DNA from: Hydnum rufescens UP504
Lineage: Eukaryota; Basidiomycota; Agaricomycetes; Cantharellales; Hydnaceae
Assembly (NCBI GenBank): GCA_014904985.1
Contig: MU128933.1
Span: forward strand, 310,001 to 374,000
Direction: 5' to 3'
Length of the DNA stretch: 64,000 nucleotides
Below the pieces are notes generated by a model. The model worked only from the letters and a program-made list of their open reading frames with translations, was not told where the DNA came from and did no database searches. Made by a program: the position numbers and the translations under genes. This document shows, piece after piece, positions 11,496-23,697 of this stretch (positions are counted from its first letter, which is position 1; each line of letters starts with the position of its first letter).

Positions 11496-13141
11496 ATGCT
11501 ACGCATGCACACCCGACCTCTTATTTCCTCTGTCCTTGCTAGACGCGGGCTGGCCATAGCTACCTCACGACCTGCAACCCTAACTGCTCCACCCCTCACC
11601 GCCAGTCCTCAAATTGAAAAACTAAATCCACCAACCGAAGCATCTCACTTCAAAGGCAAACATTTTCCTGGATTTACTTGGAATTTTCCCTACAACTGAC
11701 ATCGCTAGGACCTCCGCATCCCCATCCAAGTCATGACCAAAATCCTCACACGACCGGAGACTGGGTCCTTTTCCACCCTGTATATACTGTTGAGGAGAAC
11801 CAAGCCGTCAAAGTACGTATCATCCTGAGTATCTCTAGCCTTGACTTATATCTTAATTCGAATTCATTCGATGAATTCAGGTCCTCACACGACCTCCTGT
11901 AACAATGTCTGATAAGGCCGCCTCCACATTTTCCAAGATCCTCAGGTGATTATGCGCCTTGTGCTCCTTCAACTTCTGCAAACAACTGATGGCATCAAGA
12001 TGGGGCTTTGATCTCGTGTCTGGGTATAAACACAAGGAAATTCCAAAGGGGTCAAATATGACCTTCGAGGAACTCACGAAAGGTGGATATATCATGACCG
12101 AGGCGCAATGGCTATCAGTGAGTGTTCTTGGTTTTCGTTTAGACGTACGCACTTTGCTTCATGAAGATACCTTTATAGCGCATCCTTTTCCTGGAGTCCA
12201 TTGCAGGTGTCCCAGGAATGGTGGCAGCCACTGCCCGCCACCTCCGTAGTCTTCGTCTTATGCAGCGGGATGCAGGATGGATACACACTTTGCTCCAGGG
12301 TTTGCTTCCATTTGTTCAGTGGCACGAATTCTCTTGACCAGAACAAATGTTTTATACAGAGGCCGAAAACGAACGAATGCACCTGATGACATTCATGACT
12401 TTGAAGCAGCCCGGAATTATGTTTCGGACGATGATTCTAGGAGCCCAGGGGTATGTTTTCGAATGCTTTTTCTGACCACAATTCGCGCTAACGTATTATA
12501 ATGAAACAGAGTATTCTACAATACGTTCTTCCTTGCATACCTGTTCAAGTAAGACCAGACAGTGGTTCTGATAACACAATTGCTGAGACTCCACGTTGCA
12601 CAGTCCGAAGGCTGCGCACAGATTTGTGGCCTGCTTAGAGGAAGAAGCGGTAGTCACCTAGTAAGTGATTTTATTACCTTTACATTATTTGGCCTGACAG
12701 CGCGATTATTCAGTACACGTCTAATCGAAGCCCTTCGTGCGGGTCATCTCCCGGCTTGGCAGGACCATCCAGCACCTGGAATCGCAATCGACTACTGGAG
12801 ACTGCCAGCCAACGCAAAGTGGGTCTTTTTTCCAGTACCAGTAGCTCGGGTAATAGGTCGCACTCAATCATAATACCGGTAGATTGTTGGATGTCATATA
12901 CGCCGTACGCAGTGACGAGAGCACACACCGATTCGTCAATCATTCGCTGGCGAATCTCGAGCTACAGGATATCAATCCGTTTGCGTTGGGGGAGCCTGAC
13001 ATGCACATCAAGGGCACAAAAACAGGGTGAGTCGTGCGACCTATGCAGCTGTAGTGTCTGGTTCTGACTTGCATTAGCTTTGAACGAGGCGAGGCGGCGG
13101 CATATGTTCGTTCCAATCGGCCCGCGAATAGACCTGCATAA
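11496..13141 (+). CDS. AOX: Mitochondrial alternative oxidase
   Basis: Di-iron ubiquinol oxidase of the inner mitochondrial membrane. It bypasses complexes III and IV and lowers ROS. The ATG at 11496 opens an Arg-rich presequence ([17 protein letters not shown]). Downstream exons carry all iron-ligand motifs: [10 protein letters not shown] (about 12190-12220), NERMHLMTF (12372-12400), the EEEAVVTYT pattern (about 12640-12720, split by an intron) and [10 protein letters not shown] (about 12920-12950). Between them lie [25 protein letters not shown] and [18 protein letters not shown]. The last intron joins KGTKTG to [12 protein letters not shown], and TAA falls at 13139-13141. Introns are 50-60 nt and frequent. 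Fungal AOX lacks the plant regulatory cysteine; I did not see one in the expected N-terminal place. Many fungi induce AOX when the cytochrome chain is blocked. Nothing in the promoter proves this here. Confidence 0.95.
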
Positions 13142-13566
13142 ATGCCCTGGTTACGGTTACTGTCCCCTTCACTTGCACTTGTGTGTCCTTGTACTAGTAG
13201 CTCGTTATAATCAGAATTACCCCCCCGTTTGTTCTTTGCGCGTGAGAGTGAGGGGCGCGGTGGCGGTCGTGGTAGCGGAAGAGTAATCAAGTGAATTATA
13301 TCTGGAGCTTTTGATGGGTGCATCCGGGAGCGAAAAGACCAACTCAACTTGCCGCTTGCCAATCTCCTAATAACTCCTCCCACCTCTCAGTCTGTTGTGC
13401 CCAACGCTGTCGAGAGCCCATTTCTGTCGCCGACAGAGCACCGACTGTCCTTACTCGCCAGCCTCCTTATTCTGGTCCGTGACCTGAACCACAGATCCTC
13501 GCGGGGAACTTACCCTCACGTTCAAAAAGACGAATCGTTGTCCTAGGGCCCTACGGCTCCCTCTCT
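13142..13566. other. Intergenic stretch after AOX
   Basis: 425 bp, pyrimidine-rich towards the next ATG. No gene or repeat was recognised. A minus-strand open frame across 12940-13383 is antisense to the end of AOX and looks like a shadow. Confidence 0.5.
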
Positions 13567-15230
13567 ATGCCCGACAACGATCCGGCCTCAAGGCGAAAAA
13601 GCGGGCTCGACTCTTCCGATAACTACATGATTCTTCCTCAGCGCACATCAACTTGGGCCTCCGCATCCTCTTCCTCCGTATCCGTTCCTCCACAAGCACC
13701 GCATCCTCAGTACACACCTCTCCCCCAACCTACACCACCTCCACCTGCCGTTAGACCTTATCAGCCCCTTCAAGAGCAGTACTTGGACCGTATCCCACGC
13801 GATTTATTAAATACAGACAAGGAAGGCTCTCTCCTTCGGCGTCTTCGTGTGCACGGGAAACGATGGCAAAACGAAGAACGATGGGCTCTAATGGCTCGCC
13901 AGTGGCGTAAGGGCACTCTCTTTCAGTGCCCCGTTCCTCGCCCCCAAAGTCCTGATCTTCTTTTACGTACGTGTAGCCGCCTGCTCAGATATCAGCAACA
14001 GCCAACTTTCGTGCGAGCCAACTGCCGACGAGGTATTCCTTCAAGACCAGTGGATTACCTTCCAATGCAAGTCTCCAGCAACATGGCTTTTCCTCATTCC
14101 CCTTCTGAGCCGTTTCTTTTCAGGGAGCACCCGCAACCCTCTGTTTAATCAAGTCAATGATGTGGGCATATATCTATTCAGTGCCGATTCGGGCAATCAA
14201 ATTGGACAATGGGTCGAGAACAAGACCCGCGGCTCCATCCAGGTCCGCGTCAACGACACGTTTTGGGGGACCGACGGTCCAAGTATCCAACCGGGTCGTA
14301 ATCAAACTTTCAGTTTCTACTTCGTTATTATCCCTTCTACTGCGACGGTTCATAACGGCGAAACGAGCGAGCCGGTCTTCACCGCAATCCGTGAGTCCAA
14401 TCATCAGACCGTGCCCTCCATCGCTCGGCCTTGACTTCATTGCTTCCTCGCTTTCAGAGACTACCCTACCTCATTCCATTCTTCAAGCTCAAACATCATC
14501 AGTGTCAGTTCTCTCGGACATTTCTGTATCCTCTGTCGCAGCAACCAATTCTCTTGTCAGCCATTCGTTGGCCTCCGTGTCCTCCGTGTCAGTAGTATCA
14601 GCAAGGTCTTTATTATCTGTCACTTCTGTGATATCGACCTCGTCCACTGCTAGTACTCAAAGTGCCACGACCTCGTCACTCTCAGGCGGCGCTTCCACCA
14701 ACGATTTCCCACATTGGGCTATCTCCTTACTTGCAGTTTTTGGCTTCTTTGCTGTCGCTGGGTTGCTCATCGGTGCATATCTGTTTATACGTAAAGTGCG
14801 CAACGCACGGCGAGCACCACGTCCTGACTCGATGGGCTCTGCCTCCCCCATGATGGCCGAGCCATCGTCACCCCATGGGGCTCCCGAGGCGGCTTTGTTG
14901 GCCCAGGCCCTCTCGAGTGGACCTGCAGGGTCGGGGATTCATCATGATTCGTCGATCCGTCATCCCGGTACGGATGGGGCATCAGTTTTGTCCGGGAGTG
15001 ACGCAGGTCCTTTCAGCGGCGCGGATGCTGCAATTGTGGCGGATGCCTTTAGACAAGCCTTACGGAAACCCGATTTCGCAGGGCGGTCAATGGAAGGGGG
15101 TCCAGACATACGGGAAGACAAGGAGGAATTGATTAGTAGAGAACTAGCTGAGGAAGGTAGGGATATTCTGAGCGTAAGCTCAGCAAGAGATGTCAGAGTT
15201 CATGGCAGCAGTTCAGGGGATGGTCTTTGA
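13567..15230 (+). CDS. Ser/Thr-rich single-pass membrane protein, unknown function
   Basis: I do not recognise a named family. The ATG at 13567 opens a Pro-rich cytosolic-type N-terminus followed by a conserved-looking block (RRLRVHGKRWQNEERWALMARQW). After one or two introns (about 13905-13980) the frame gives CEPTADEVFLQDQWITFQW and then, across 14124 onward, an ectodomain (NDVGIYLFSADSG, NDTFWGTDGPSIQPGR) with N-glycosylation sequons. From 14460 a mucin-like Ser/Thr/Val stalk leads to one clear membrane helix (about 14714-14790, WAISLLAVFGFFAVAGLLIG), a basic stop-transfer RKVRNARR and an acidic cytosolic tail ending at 15230. The architecture resembles fungal surface sensors of the Wsc/Msb2 kind, but sequence similarity to them is not visible. 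Exon 1 to 2 joining is uncertain. A hydrophobic stretch at 14070-14120 is read here as an intron. Confidence 0.6.
14067..14123 (+). other. Probable GC-AG intron
   Basis: Starts GCAAGT (the consensus of GC-AG introns) and ends in a pyrimidine tract plus TTTTCAG. Length 57 nt. Removal gives TFQW joined to STRNPLF. It is a multiple of three, so retention would add 19 residues without a stop. Confidence 0.5.
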
Positions 15231-18173
15231 TAGGAAGTTTTTAATGCGTATACTCGCTTTCACCTTTTCTTTATTGGGTTTTGAGCGCTTCCTCCTTATA
15301 TCTCTATATCCCTCCTTCCCGCTCTCCCTCGACAGGCCCCATGAACCACTCTCGCATATCTCTATCGAACCCACCTTCATATCCTTACATCTATTCTTCG
15401 CCCTCCCCCTTTTGTCTTCTTGTGTGTCGCTGCTTCTTCGAAACTCCCTTGTTCGCATCTCCATTGTGTTTCAATGTGCGTCACTATCACTTGATCGTGC
15501 GGTTTCGCAGCCTCCTCCTCTGGACGTCCGACCTCGCACATCCCCATCCTCCATGCCACCCTATAGCAGTAAACCACTTCCTCATCTTCCTTGCCTCGAG
15601 CGACATGCTATGCCACGGACTCCCCTACATATAACCTCCCTTTCCTAGTTTGGGAAAATCCTAGCTTCTGAAGTTGTTTTTTTTTTTCGCAGCACTTAGC
15701 ACTGCCTTCCGACCCTCCTCCGCCACAACACCATCATGATCATTCGTTCTTCTAACAGTGTAGATGGAGAGATCCACAATCGTTCAATATTCTTTTTTTC
15801 CCTGTGTTTTTGGGCATGCCTCACCCCTATCGTTCTTTTTCCAGTTAACCACCCTCTTTTTTTCTGAATCCTTTCTTGGCAGCTGCGCACCCGGTAACAG
15901 GGTTCCCGTGGATCGTACGTATTCGCCCCCGTCACCCCTCTTATTTTTGGCCGCGATTCAACCCTTACCCCCCTCCCTCTATGTTGCTATTCTCTTCCGG
16001 GGCTTATGTTGGCATGTTGAATGGATGGCTAGGCCTAGCTGGAATTTATTCTTCCATCGGCTTCCTTCCCTTGGTACGCTCGCGTGAATTATTTTGTGAT
16101 AAATATATATATATATGTACGTATCTTCAATGTAAGGATGGATCATGGAGATGAAGAGAACTACTGTGCCTAATTGTAAGTTGCGTTGGGGATGGTCACC
16201 GTGCGAGTGGTTGCCCGTCATTTCAGATGGATGAGTGCCTTATCCGTGCATTAGATGTCCAGGGCGGCCGTACCTACTGTACCTTTGCCTTATTCGACCA
16301 TCGGCCTAGCTGAATGCGGCGAAAAGCAATCAAACGCCCATTACTGTATCGCGTCGAGCGGGCTAATTTTACCGATTGCAACATGGAAAGGGACGGAACG
16401 ATCGACGGATAGCGGCCTGAAGACATAGGCTAGTAGAATGCCTAGGTAAATCACTTATGAGCGGCGATTGTACTGTGCTTTCGAACATGCAAATGCCGTG
16501 ATGTGTTGTAATGCGCGATGCGGTCGATGAGGTCGGGAGAGTTGAGGCTTTCCAAGACCATCGATCCATGAATATCCAGATATGTGATCATCGTCGGAGC
16601 CCGAAATATAGGCACCTACTCTTCATGGTTCTGTGTGATATGCATGATTGGAATAAAGTCCGCAAAGGAGTAGTCCTTCGCCAAGCAGCACGGATCCCAA
16701 ATAGCTATGATAAGTTCTAGTTCCGAAAGGGCGTTCTGTGCTGCTTGGCCTGTGGGAACTGAATACTTCTTTTCCGAGTCGGTCTATAGCTGCGCATGAG
16801 TCCACTTCATTGGATATATGTAGATCAAACAGGGTAGGTGTGAGCTTGAGAAGATCAGCCTGTCACTGTAGCTCCAGGCTTTACCCTTTACTCTCATGAG
16901 GAGGCTCGAATGAGAATCAAAGGCTCTTGGCGTAGCGCAGACAGGGCGCATTCAACCCCAGATTCTGCGTAAATCTTCCCATAGGCGAATCCAAATAACA
17001 GGAAAGTACTGCCGAGAAGGCGAAAGTCCAGATAAGTATACGGGAAATCATTGGCAACCCCGGCGGCATAGTATCCTTTATGTTGTGGAATATTGTTCGC
17101 CAAACAGCGAGATGGCGGCGACGGCACGTGACCCCCTCACCTGCAGAGACCCGCCCAAATGAGCTGGCTTACGTGCACTCCGCACTGAAATGGATTCGAG
17201 GTTTGCAGCAGCTTCAAACTCATGTAATCCCTCTTCCGTAGCTCAGAGCAGCTTGTGACATGTGGCAATCCACTTGGGGGCCTCAAGTTTCGGCGTCCTT
17301 CATGACTTGTCACTGAACTTATATTTGAAAGAGGACAACAAGGGTTATATCTCCTGAGATATGGCTTTATGAACCGATTTTTGGGCAATGTTAAACGTGT
17401 TCTTTCGATGTTTTTCCTTTTGCGGTAGCCTGTAGGCGCCGCCACTGGACGCGAAGGGCTTCGGCTCAGCATCTCGAATTGCTAGTTCACGAAACACTAC
17501 ATTTCTTTCATTCCAGTACTACATAGCCCATGAGATCTCCAGAAATCCAGTGGCAGAATATCTCTTTCGTCCTCATTGTTGCAAAACTCGAACCTTCGGA
17601 GCCATAACGCAAGCTCAGGAGTGAATAAAATAATTGTGCTCCCAACAGCATTCTGAACAAGTAGACATATGCTCTAATTCCATTAGCTACTTCGCTGGTA
17701 CGTGTGACGAGAAACTATAAATCCATTGACCACTTTCGACTTTAGAATCCTTTCGGCGCATGACATACTATACAATAAACACCCAGCTGGCGACTCGAAA
17801 TAGGTCTCTAAGGTTCGTTCACGATTTCAAATCCAAATATCTTGCATACGTTCAGCCCAAGGTAATATTAAAATTTCCAAAAAAGGAGATTCCGGAAGAG
17901 TTGGATGAAGGGCTGCCTGGAGGGAATAATAATCAATGATCTGAGTACATGCTGTCATTTTAAATTTATGTGCATGTTCATATTGTGTTTGAAGGGTTGC
18001 AGAGCCTTGGGAGTGTTTCCCGGCCACGCCCGGCGTTGAGTTAGAAAACGACCCCGACCCATTCATGGTCATTCTCTATCCCTTGCACGGTCCAACGCTT
18101 TCTCGCTATTGGAAGGCCTAAAAGCTTAGGGTGAATTGGAAAGCGATCGGGACTTTCCAACTATATACCTTAA
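15231..18173. other. Long stretch without a recognisable gene
   Basis: About 2.9 kb. 15280-16080 is pyrimidine-rich with T runs (15675-15687, 15860-15870), likely UTR-like sequence. A short (TA)n tract lies near 16105-16118. Minus-strand frames at 16894-17127 and 17137-17472 show no domain and no convincing partner exons. I see no RNA gene or repeat family. Confidence 0.5.
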
Positions 18174-21100
18174 ATGGAGACTCCAGCAAAAGCCCACAGA
18201 GCACCGCGCGCTGGGTTGAAAGCTGAGAAGAAAGACCAGCGCAAGAAGCATGATAAAGGATATAACGAAAAGGTTTGTTATGTGATGAAATTGTTAGGTC
18301 TTCTCTCTCTGAATTTATCTTTCAGGCGTTTGCTCCAAAATCCGGTCGAAATGCAGAGAGGCAGGGCAGACGAAAGGCAGAACAAGACCAAGCACGTCTG
18401 CATGTCCCTCTGGTGGATCGTACACCAGATGAAGAGCCTCCGCCCGTCATTGTTGCTATAGTTGGTCCTCCAGGAGTAAGCGGGAAATCAATTAAAACAT
18501 TGGCTAAACTCCATCTCACAATCCCTTGAGGTCGGGAAAACCACCGTGGTCAAGAGTCTGGTGAAACGTTACACAAAGAATGTCCTCACCGAAGTCAAAG
18601 GACCGATTACTGTAGTCACAGGTATATATATATATTTACGAGGATCTACGCCTCATTCTGAAAATCCCCACTTGCGTTGTAGGAAAGAAACGAAGATTGA
18701 CGTTCATCGAGTGTAACAATGATATAAATTCTATGATTGATATCGGGAAGGTGGCGGACCTTGTCCTCCTTATGATTGATGCCAGTATAGGATTCGAGAT
18801 GGTACTAGCTCGACATAATTATGCCTGAGACCTTTTGCTGACTGTAATACATTTTAGGAAACCTTCGAATTTCTCAACGTGCTCCAAGCTCATGGCTTCC
18901 CGAAAGTGATCGGAATCTTGACACATCTGGACCTAATAAAAAAGGTTAGCGTCCAGCGCGACACCAAGAAGCGCTTAAAAAAGCGGTTCTGGACCGAAAT
19001 CTATCAAGGCGCCAAACTCTTCTATCTCTCCGGGATTCTAAATGGTCGCTATCCCGATCAAGAGATCATGAATCTCTCTCGCTTCATATCAGTGATGAAA
19101 TTCCGACCTCTCATCTTTCGTAATTCACATCCATACGTCCTCGCCGACCGAATAGAAGATCTAACGCCTCGCGAAACGGTGCGTGCAGACCCAAACTGTA
19201 ACCGCACCATTACCTTGTACGGATACTTGCGCGGCACGAATTTGAAAGCTACTACACGCATTCATGTCCCAGGGGCCGGTGACTTATCCATCAAAAGTAT
19301 TACTCGCTTGGGCGATCCTTGTCCATTACCAACCGTGGAGAGCGAGAAGAGGCGCAAGCTGAGCGACAAACAAAAACTGATACACGCGCCTATGAGCGAT
19401 GTCGGTGGAGTGATGTACGACAAGGATGCCGTGTACATCAATGTCCCAGGTAATTTCACGCGTCCGGATGGAGACGACGAACAAAGTATGTAGCTTAGAA
19501 CATCTCGCGTAGAGCTTGAAACGTACAGCTAAATGCGATCTGTTGATCCTTCTTTCCAAAAGTAATGCGTGGAGAGGGCGAACAAATGGTTTTGGATCTT
19601 CAAGACGTCAAGAATACCCTCGCAGACAACATATCGCGAAGTAATCTTCGTTTGTTGGATTCTTCGGCCAATCCGCTCACTATTCCGGCCGAGTCTCTGA
19701 ATGTCGACACCGACGCTGATGAGGAAGGCGAACATTCGGACGTTGCGTCCGATAGTGACGAACAGGAGGCCGACGATGACACCGCTGCGCAATTGGACGA
19801 GGACGAGGATGCCGCTGCTCCCCGTGATCGTGGGCGAACATCCCTACGTCGACCGCCGAGAACGACACGTTTCATGCCATCACAAGCTGGGGAGGGCCTA
19901 GTGAAGATATTCCCTACGCAGACAGCGATTCAGATATGGGGGGTGATGATTCCGATCCCGAGAACGGATGGGTCCAGGATAACGATTCCGAATGGGCAAA
20001 CCTTAACGACGACGAAGACCAGGAAGACGAGGATGGCACGAGCGGGGATGATGCACCGCGTTGGAAAGGTGATCTCGCTGCTCGTGCCCTGTCAGATTAT
20101 CGGCAACACGCCAGACAACGACGGGATTTAGTGCGATTAATCTACAACAGCGATCTGACGCCACAGCAGATCGCCCATGGTGAAGCGGCGCCGAACAAGG
20201 ATAAGGATGACGCCGACGATGACGACGATTTTTTCAAGATCAAGTCCTCTGCCGATACCCAGGTGGTCACCATTTCCGACCGGACAAAAGAGCCTACTGC
20301 TTCGCTCGATGAATGGAATGATGAGGTCATGCTGGATTCTATCCGGCCTCTATTCATTACTGGTGATTCTACGCGGCCCGTAAACGATCTGGATGCAGAG
20401 GCTGGCGTTGAAGGGGATGGAGAGGAGTTCCGAGATCTCGAGACCGTACAAGGCCCACCGGTGATAAATAGTGCCTCGGCGACCCGGGAAGACGATAGGG
20501 AATCTGCACTTGCTGCCAAGAAGGCGGATTTGAAGCGTAAATTCGACGAGCAATACGACGATCCTGAGGAGGGCGACGTGGAGATGGGCTTCTACGAGGA
20601 GAAAAAGGCAGAAATTGCCCGTCAACTCAAGCTCAACCGTCAAGAATTCGAGGATTTGGATCCAGACACTCGGGCACTTGTGGAGGGCCATCGACCGGGG
20701 TCTTATCTCCGCATCGAACTAGCGGACGTTCCCTGCGAGCTCATCCAGAACTTTAATCCAGGCCTCCCGATCATCGTTGGTGGTCTTCTTCCCGCGGAGG
20801 AGCGCTTCGGATTCGTACAAGTCCGGATAAAGCGGCATCGATGGTTCCATCGAACACTCAAAACCAACGATCCGTTGATCTTCTCACTAGGCTGGCGCCG
20901 TTTCCAATCCATTCCCATATACTCCTTGGACGACCACAGCATTCGAATGCGTATGCTCAAGTATACTCCAGAGCACATGCATTGCTATGCAACATTCTAC
21001 GGGCCCGTGTCCCTCCCCAACACTAGTTTCTGTGCCTTCAATTCACTAGACGCGAAGACGGCTGCGTTCCGAGTCTCGGCGACCGGCGTTGTCCTCGACA

Positions 21101-22004
21101 TCGATCGAACTTCCAAAATAGTGAAGAAACTCAAACTGACGGGTCTTCCCTATAAGATATACAAGAATACGGCGTTCGTGCGCGACATGTTTAATTCTGC
21201 CTTGGAAGTTGCCAAGTTCGAGGGTGCGAACATTCGAACAGTTTCTGGGATTCGAGGGCAGATCAAAAAGGCGCTGGGAAAGCCTGAAGGGGCCTTCCGA
21301 GCTACGTTTGAAGACAAAGTTTTGATGAGCGGTAGGATAATCCTCCCAGATCTTTCGATGTCTTCGCGGCTTACGGACTCTTTGCAGACATAATTTTCCT
21401 TCGTGGATGGTATTCTATTCAGCCTCGAAAGTACTACAACCCTGTGACGTCCTTACTTTCGGAGAAAGGAGAGTGGACGGGCATGCGTCTCACTGGCCAA
21501 GTTCGACGAGAGCAGGGCGTGAAAACGCCGTTGAATATCAATTCCGCTTACAGGGTATGCTATTTTCCCCCAATTTCTTATTTCCAAGTCTCAATGTATT
21601 GTCTGCTACAGCCGATCGATCGTCCATCGCGAAGGTTCAATCCCCTCAAAGTGCCTCGCAAGTTACAATCCGCACTGCCCTTCGCGTCGAAACCTAAGGT
21701 CATGAAGCCGCAGTCTAAGCAGACATACATGCAAAAGCGCGCTGTTATCCTTGAGCCTGAAGAGAAACGAGCCATCACAATGATGCAGCAAATTCGTGCG
21801 TTGCGAAAGGATCAGGTTCTTCGACGGAAGGACAAGCAGGCAGAGCGTAAGGCTGTTCATTTGAAGAAGGTCGCTAAGATTGAGGAGCTCAAGGGCGAGA
21901 AGAAGAGCGCGGAAAAGAAGGAGCATATGCGGAAGTTGGGACAAAAGGCCAAGATGGATTCAGGGGAGGGTGGAAGGAGTCCCAAGAGACATAAATCTAA
22001 ATAG
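18174..22004 (+). CDS. BMS1: Ribosome biogenesis GTPase BMS1
   Basis: Nucleolar GTPase of the SSU processome. In yeast it binds U3 snoRNA and Rcl1 and drives early 18S processing. N-terminus: [20 protein letters not shown]. The P-loop IVAIVGPPG / VGKTT is split by a 55-nt intron (18476-18530). Next come [44 protein letters not shown] (18915-18945) and the large exon with GTPase-associated and acidic regions (19576-20660). The C-terminal half has [50 protein letters not shown] spliced to [26 protein letters not shown] and a Lys-rich tail ending SPKRHKSK. One anomaly: between about 19860 and 19900 the frame must advance as if one G were missing (run at 19889-19892) to join the acidic region to [13 protein letters not shown] read this as a probable sequencing error, though a short intron is not excluded. 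EAF7 starts 79 bp after the stop. Confidence 0.93.
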
Positions 22005-22083
22005 GGACGATATTTGCATCCGGGCCGGTTGCTCCCGGAGTCTTGTTTCTCCCTGTTTCTTGTGCAGCGTGAATGCCAGGGCG

Positions 22084-23179
22084 ATGAAGGTTGAAGATGA
22101 AATGGATGGTGGCAATTCCTTTCTCGATGCGACTCTTGGGGAGCTTGCGTTGTTCAAGGCTGTTGCCCATGCGCGCCCAGCTGGAGCGCATCGCTATTTT
22201 CACATTATTTCCATCCGCCAGAGAATAAAGGAGACCGCGGGCTCCGAGGTATCAATAGAAGATCTTTGGAAGAAAATTGGGTCCTATTGGCACCTGGATG
22301 CCGTAGAGAGCAATGTGTGTCTATTGTATCTTCTCGTGGTGAATTTTTGGCTTGACGCGTGCTTTGCGGGTCCCCGAACTTCAGGAATTACTGGAGGGTG
22401 ACATCAATGATCCGGACGTGTCCTCTCCCCCGCTTCCCTCAATCCTAGAGGACGATGTCCCCACGCCATTGAATTATGGGACGGTCCCTCCTTCGACTCA
22501 ATATACGAGCTTGAACTTGAATTCACACCCTCACTTTCGTACTGAATTTGAACTCCCGTACGCTGACTTCTATGCTCTGATTGCCGCCCGTCGTCTGTCG
22601 CGTACCATAGAGGAGGCATCTACCCATGGTGGATCAGAGCTGCCGGACGAGAGCGAAGAGGAGAAGCCTTTGGCCACCGCGGCGCCTCGTCGAAGTCAGA
22701 GTCACAGTAATGTGGCGGGACCTTCATCTTCTGCTGCACCCGCGAAGGCGAAGAAGACGCAGATGGAGGGACTATTTGGAGGAGGAGACAGCGATAGTTC
22801 CGAGTTGACGCAACCTGACGATGACGAGGAGAGCACGTACAGTGCACGGAGGAGTGTGATGACGAACAAGGATGACGACGACGACGATGAACTCAATATT
22901 CTTGCTGGACCCGTTCCGGGTGCGCGTTCCTGTTTCATACAGACCTTGTTTTTCACTGAAGCAGGTTGGGCTGTCTAGGGGCGCGGCGCAAACGCGAACA
23001 GACATCTGATAGTCTCATTTCCAAGGCAGGGGGTACGAAGAAAGGTAGCGGGACATCGGGCAAAGCTTCTAAGCCTGCAGCCGCAACCACGTCCAAAAAG
23101 AAACGAAAGGTGGGTATACACTATTGGTTCTGAATGAATATCTGATCGGTTAGACTCGTCCTATTATTTGTAGCGGTGA
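22084..23179 (+). CDS. EAF7: NuA4 histone acetyltransferase subunit Eaf7 (CT20 family)
   Basis: Chromatin protein of the TINTIN/NuA4 module (human MRGBP). From the ATG at 22084: GGNSFLDATLGELALFKAVA, HARPAGAHRYFHIISIR, and VSIEDLWKKIGSYWHLDAVE, the CT20 core. After an intron (about 22313-22360) comes VPELQELLEGDINDP and a disordered, acidic and Ser-rich part. Lys-rich patches (KKTQMEGLFGGGDSDSSEL, then SKKKRK) look like nuclear signals. A final intron (23110-23173) would leave one Arg codon and TGA at 23177-23179. Reading through the donor would instead end a few codons later at TGA. The last intron and following DNA reappear at 28345-28660. Confidence 0.85.
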
Positions 23180-23420
23180 CCATTCTTTGCGAGCAATGTC
23201 GGTCCCGGCTTGCTGTGGGCAGGCGTGTGTACGACAAGTCGCTCTGATGTATGTTTTTATATATGTATGTATGTATCATGGTTATATCGCTCTTGGGTCG
23301 GCTGACTCTCTGGTGAGTATTTTGACTCGGACATTGGGACTGGCGAGGCTACTTTAACTACTGAATAGCATGCACCATTACTTTGTTGAGGTACGGCCCT
23401 AGATAATTCTTAATTCTGAT
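23105..23420 (+). repeat. Left copy of a diverged direct repeat (EAF7 3' end)
   Basis: Starts in the last EAF7 intron donor (AAAGGTGGGTATACACTATT) and runs about 300 bp. It matches 28345-28660 in the same orientation. Shared blocks include CACTATTGGTTCTGAATG, TTAGACTCG, GGTCGGCTGACTCTCTG and TTTGTTGAGGT. By eye, identity is near 80% in the first 90 bp and lower, with gaps, after that. Confidence 0.8.
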
Positions 23421-23697
23421 CCATCCTCAGAGAAGATTTTTAAAATTGGGCTGAATGCTGAACCCCCCCTTGCATGGCTGCTGCTGGAGGTGCCGGGGAC
23501 GTCTCCTTGAGCCTTTGTTTCTTCAGTGCTGTTCCTGTCATAATAAAATGCCTATGAAACAGGGTTACCGGGAGCTGGGATATCTACAATGTTAGAGTGG
23601 TACAGTCTGCCCTGTCCTTTGAAGGTGGGTCTTGGTAGTGAGGGCTGCCTCAGCCAAAATCCAGGAAACAAAAAGGAGGAAATGCATTTCATACCCT

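Noticed and set aside
12940..13383. Minus-strand frame of 147 codons
   Set aside because: Antisense to the conserved end of AOX and the following flank, with low-complexity basic/Pro composition typical of shadow frames.
16894..17472. Two minus-strand frames in the gap before BMS1
   Set aside because: No domain, no convincing splice partners and no similarity to anything in the window. Left as part of the gene-free stretch.
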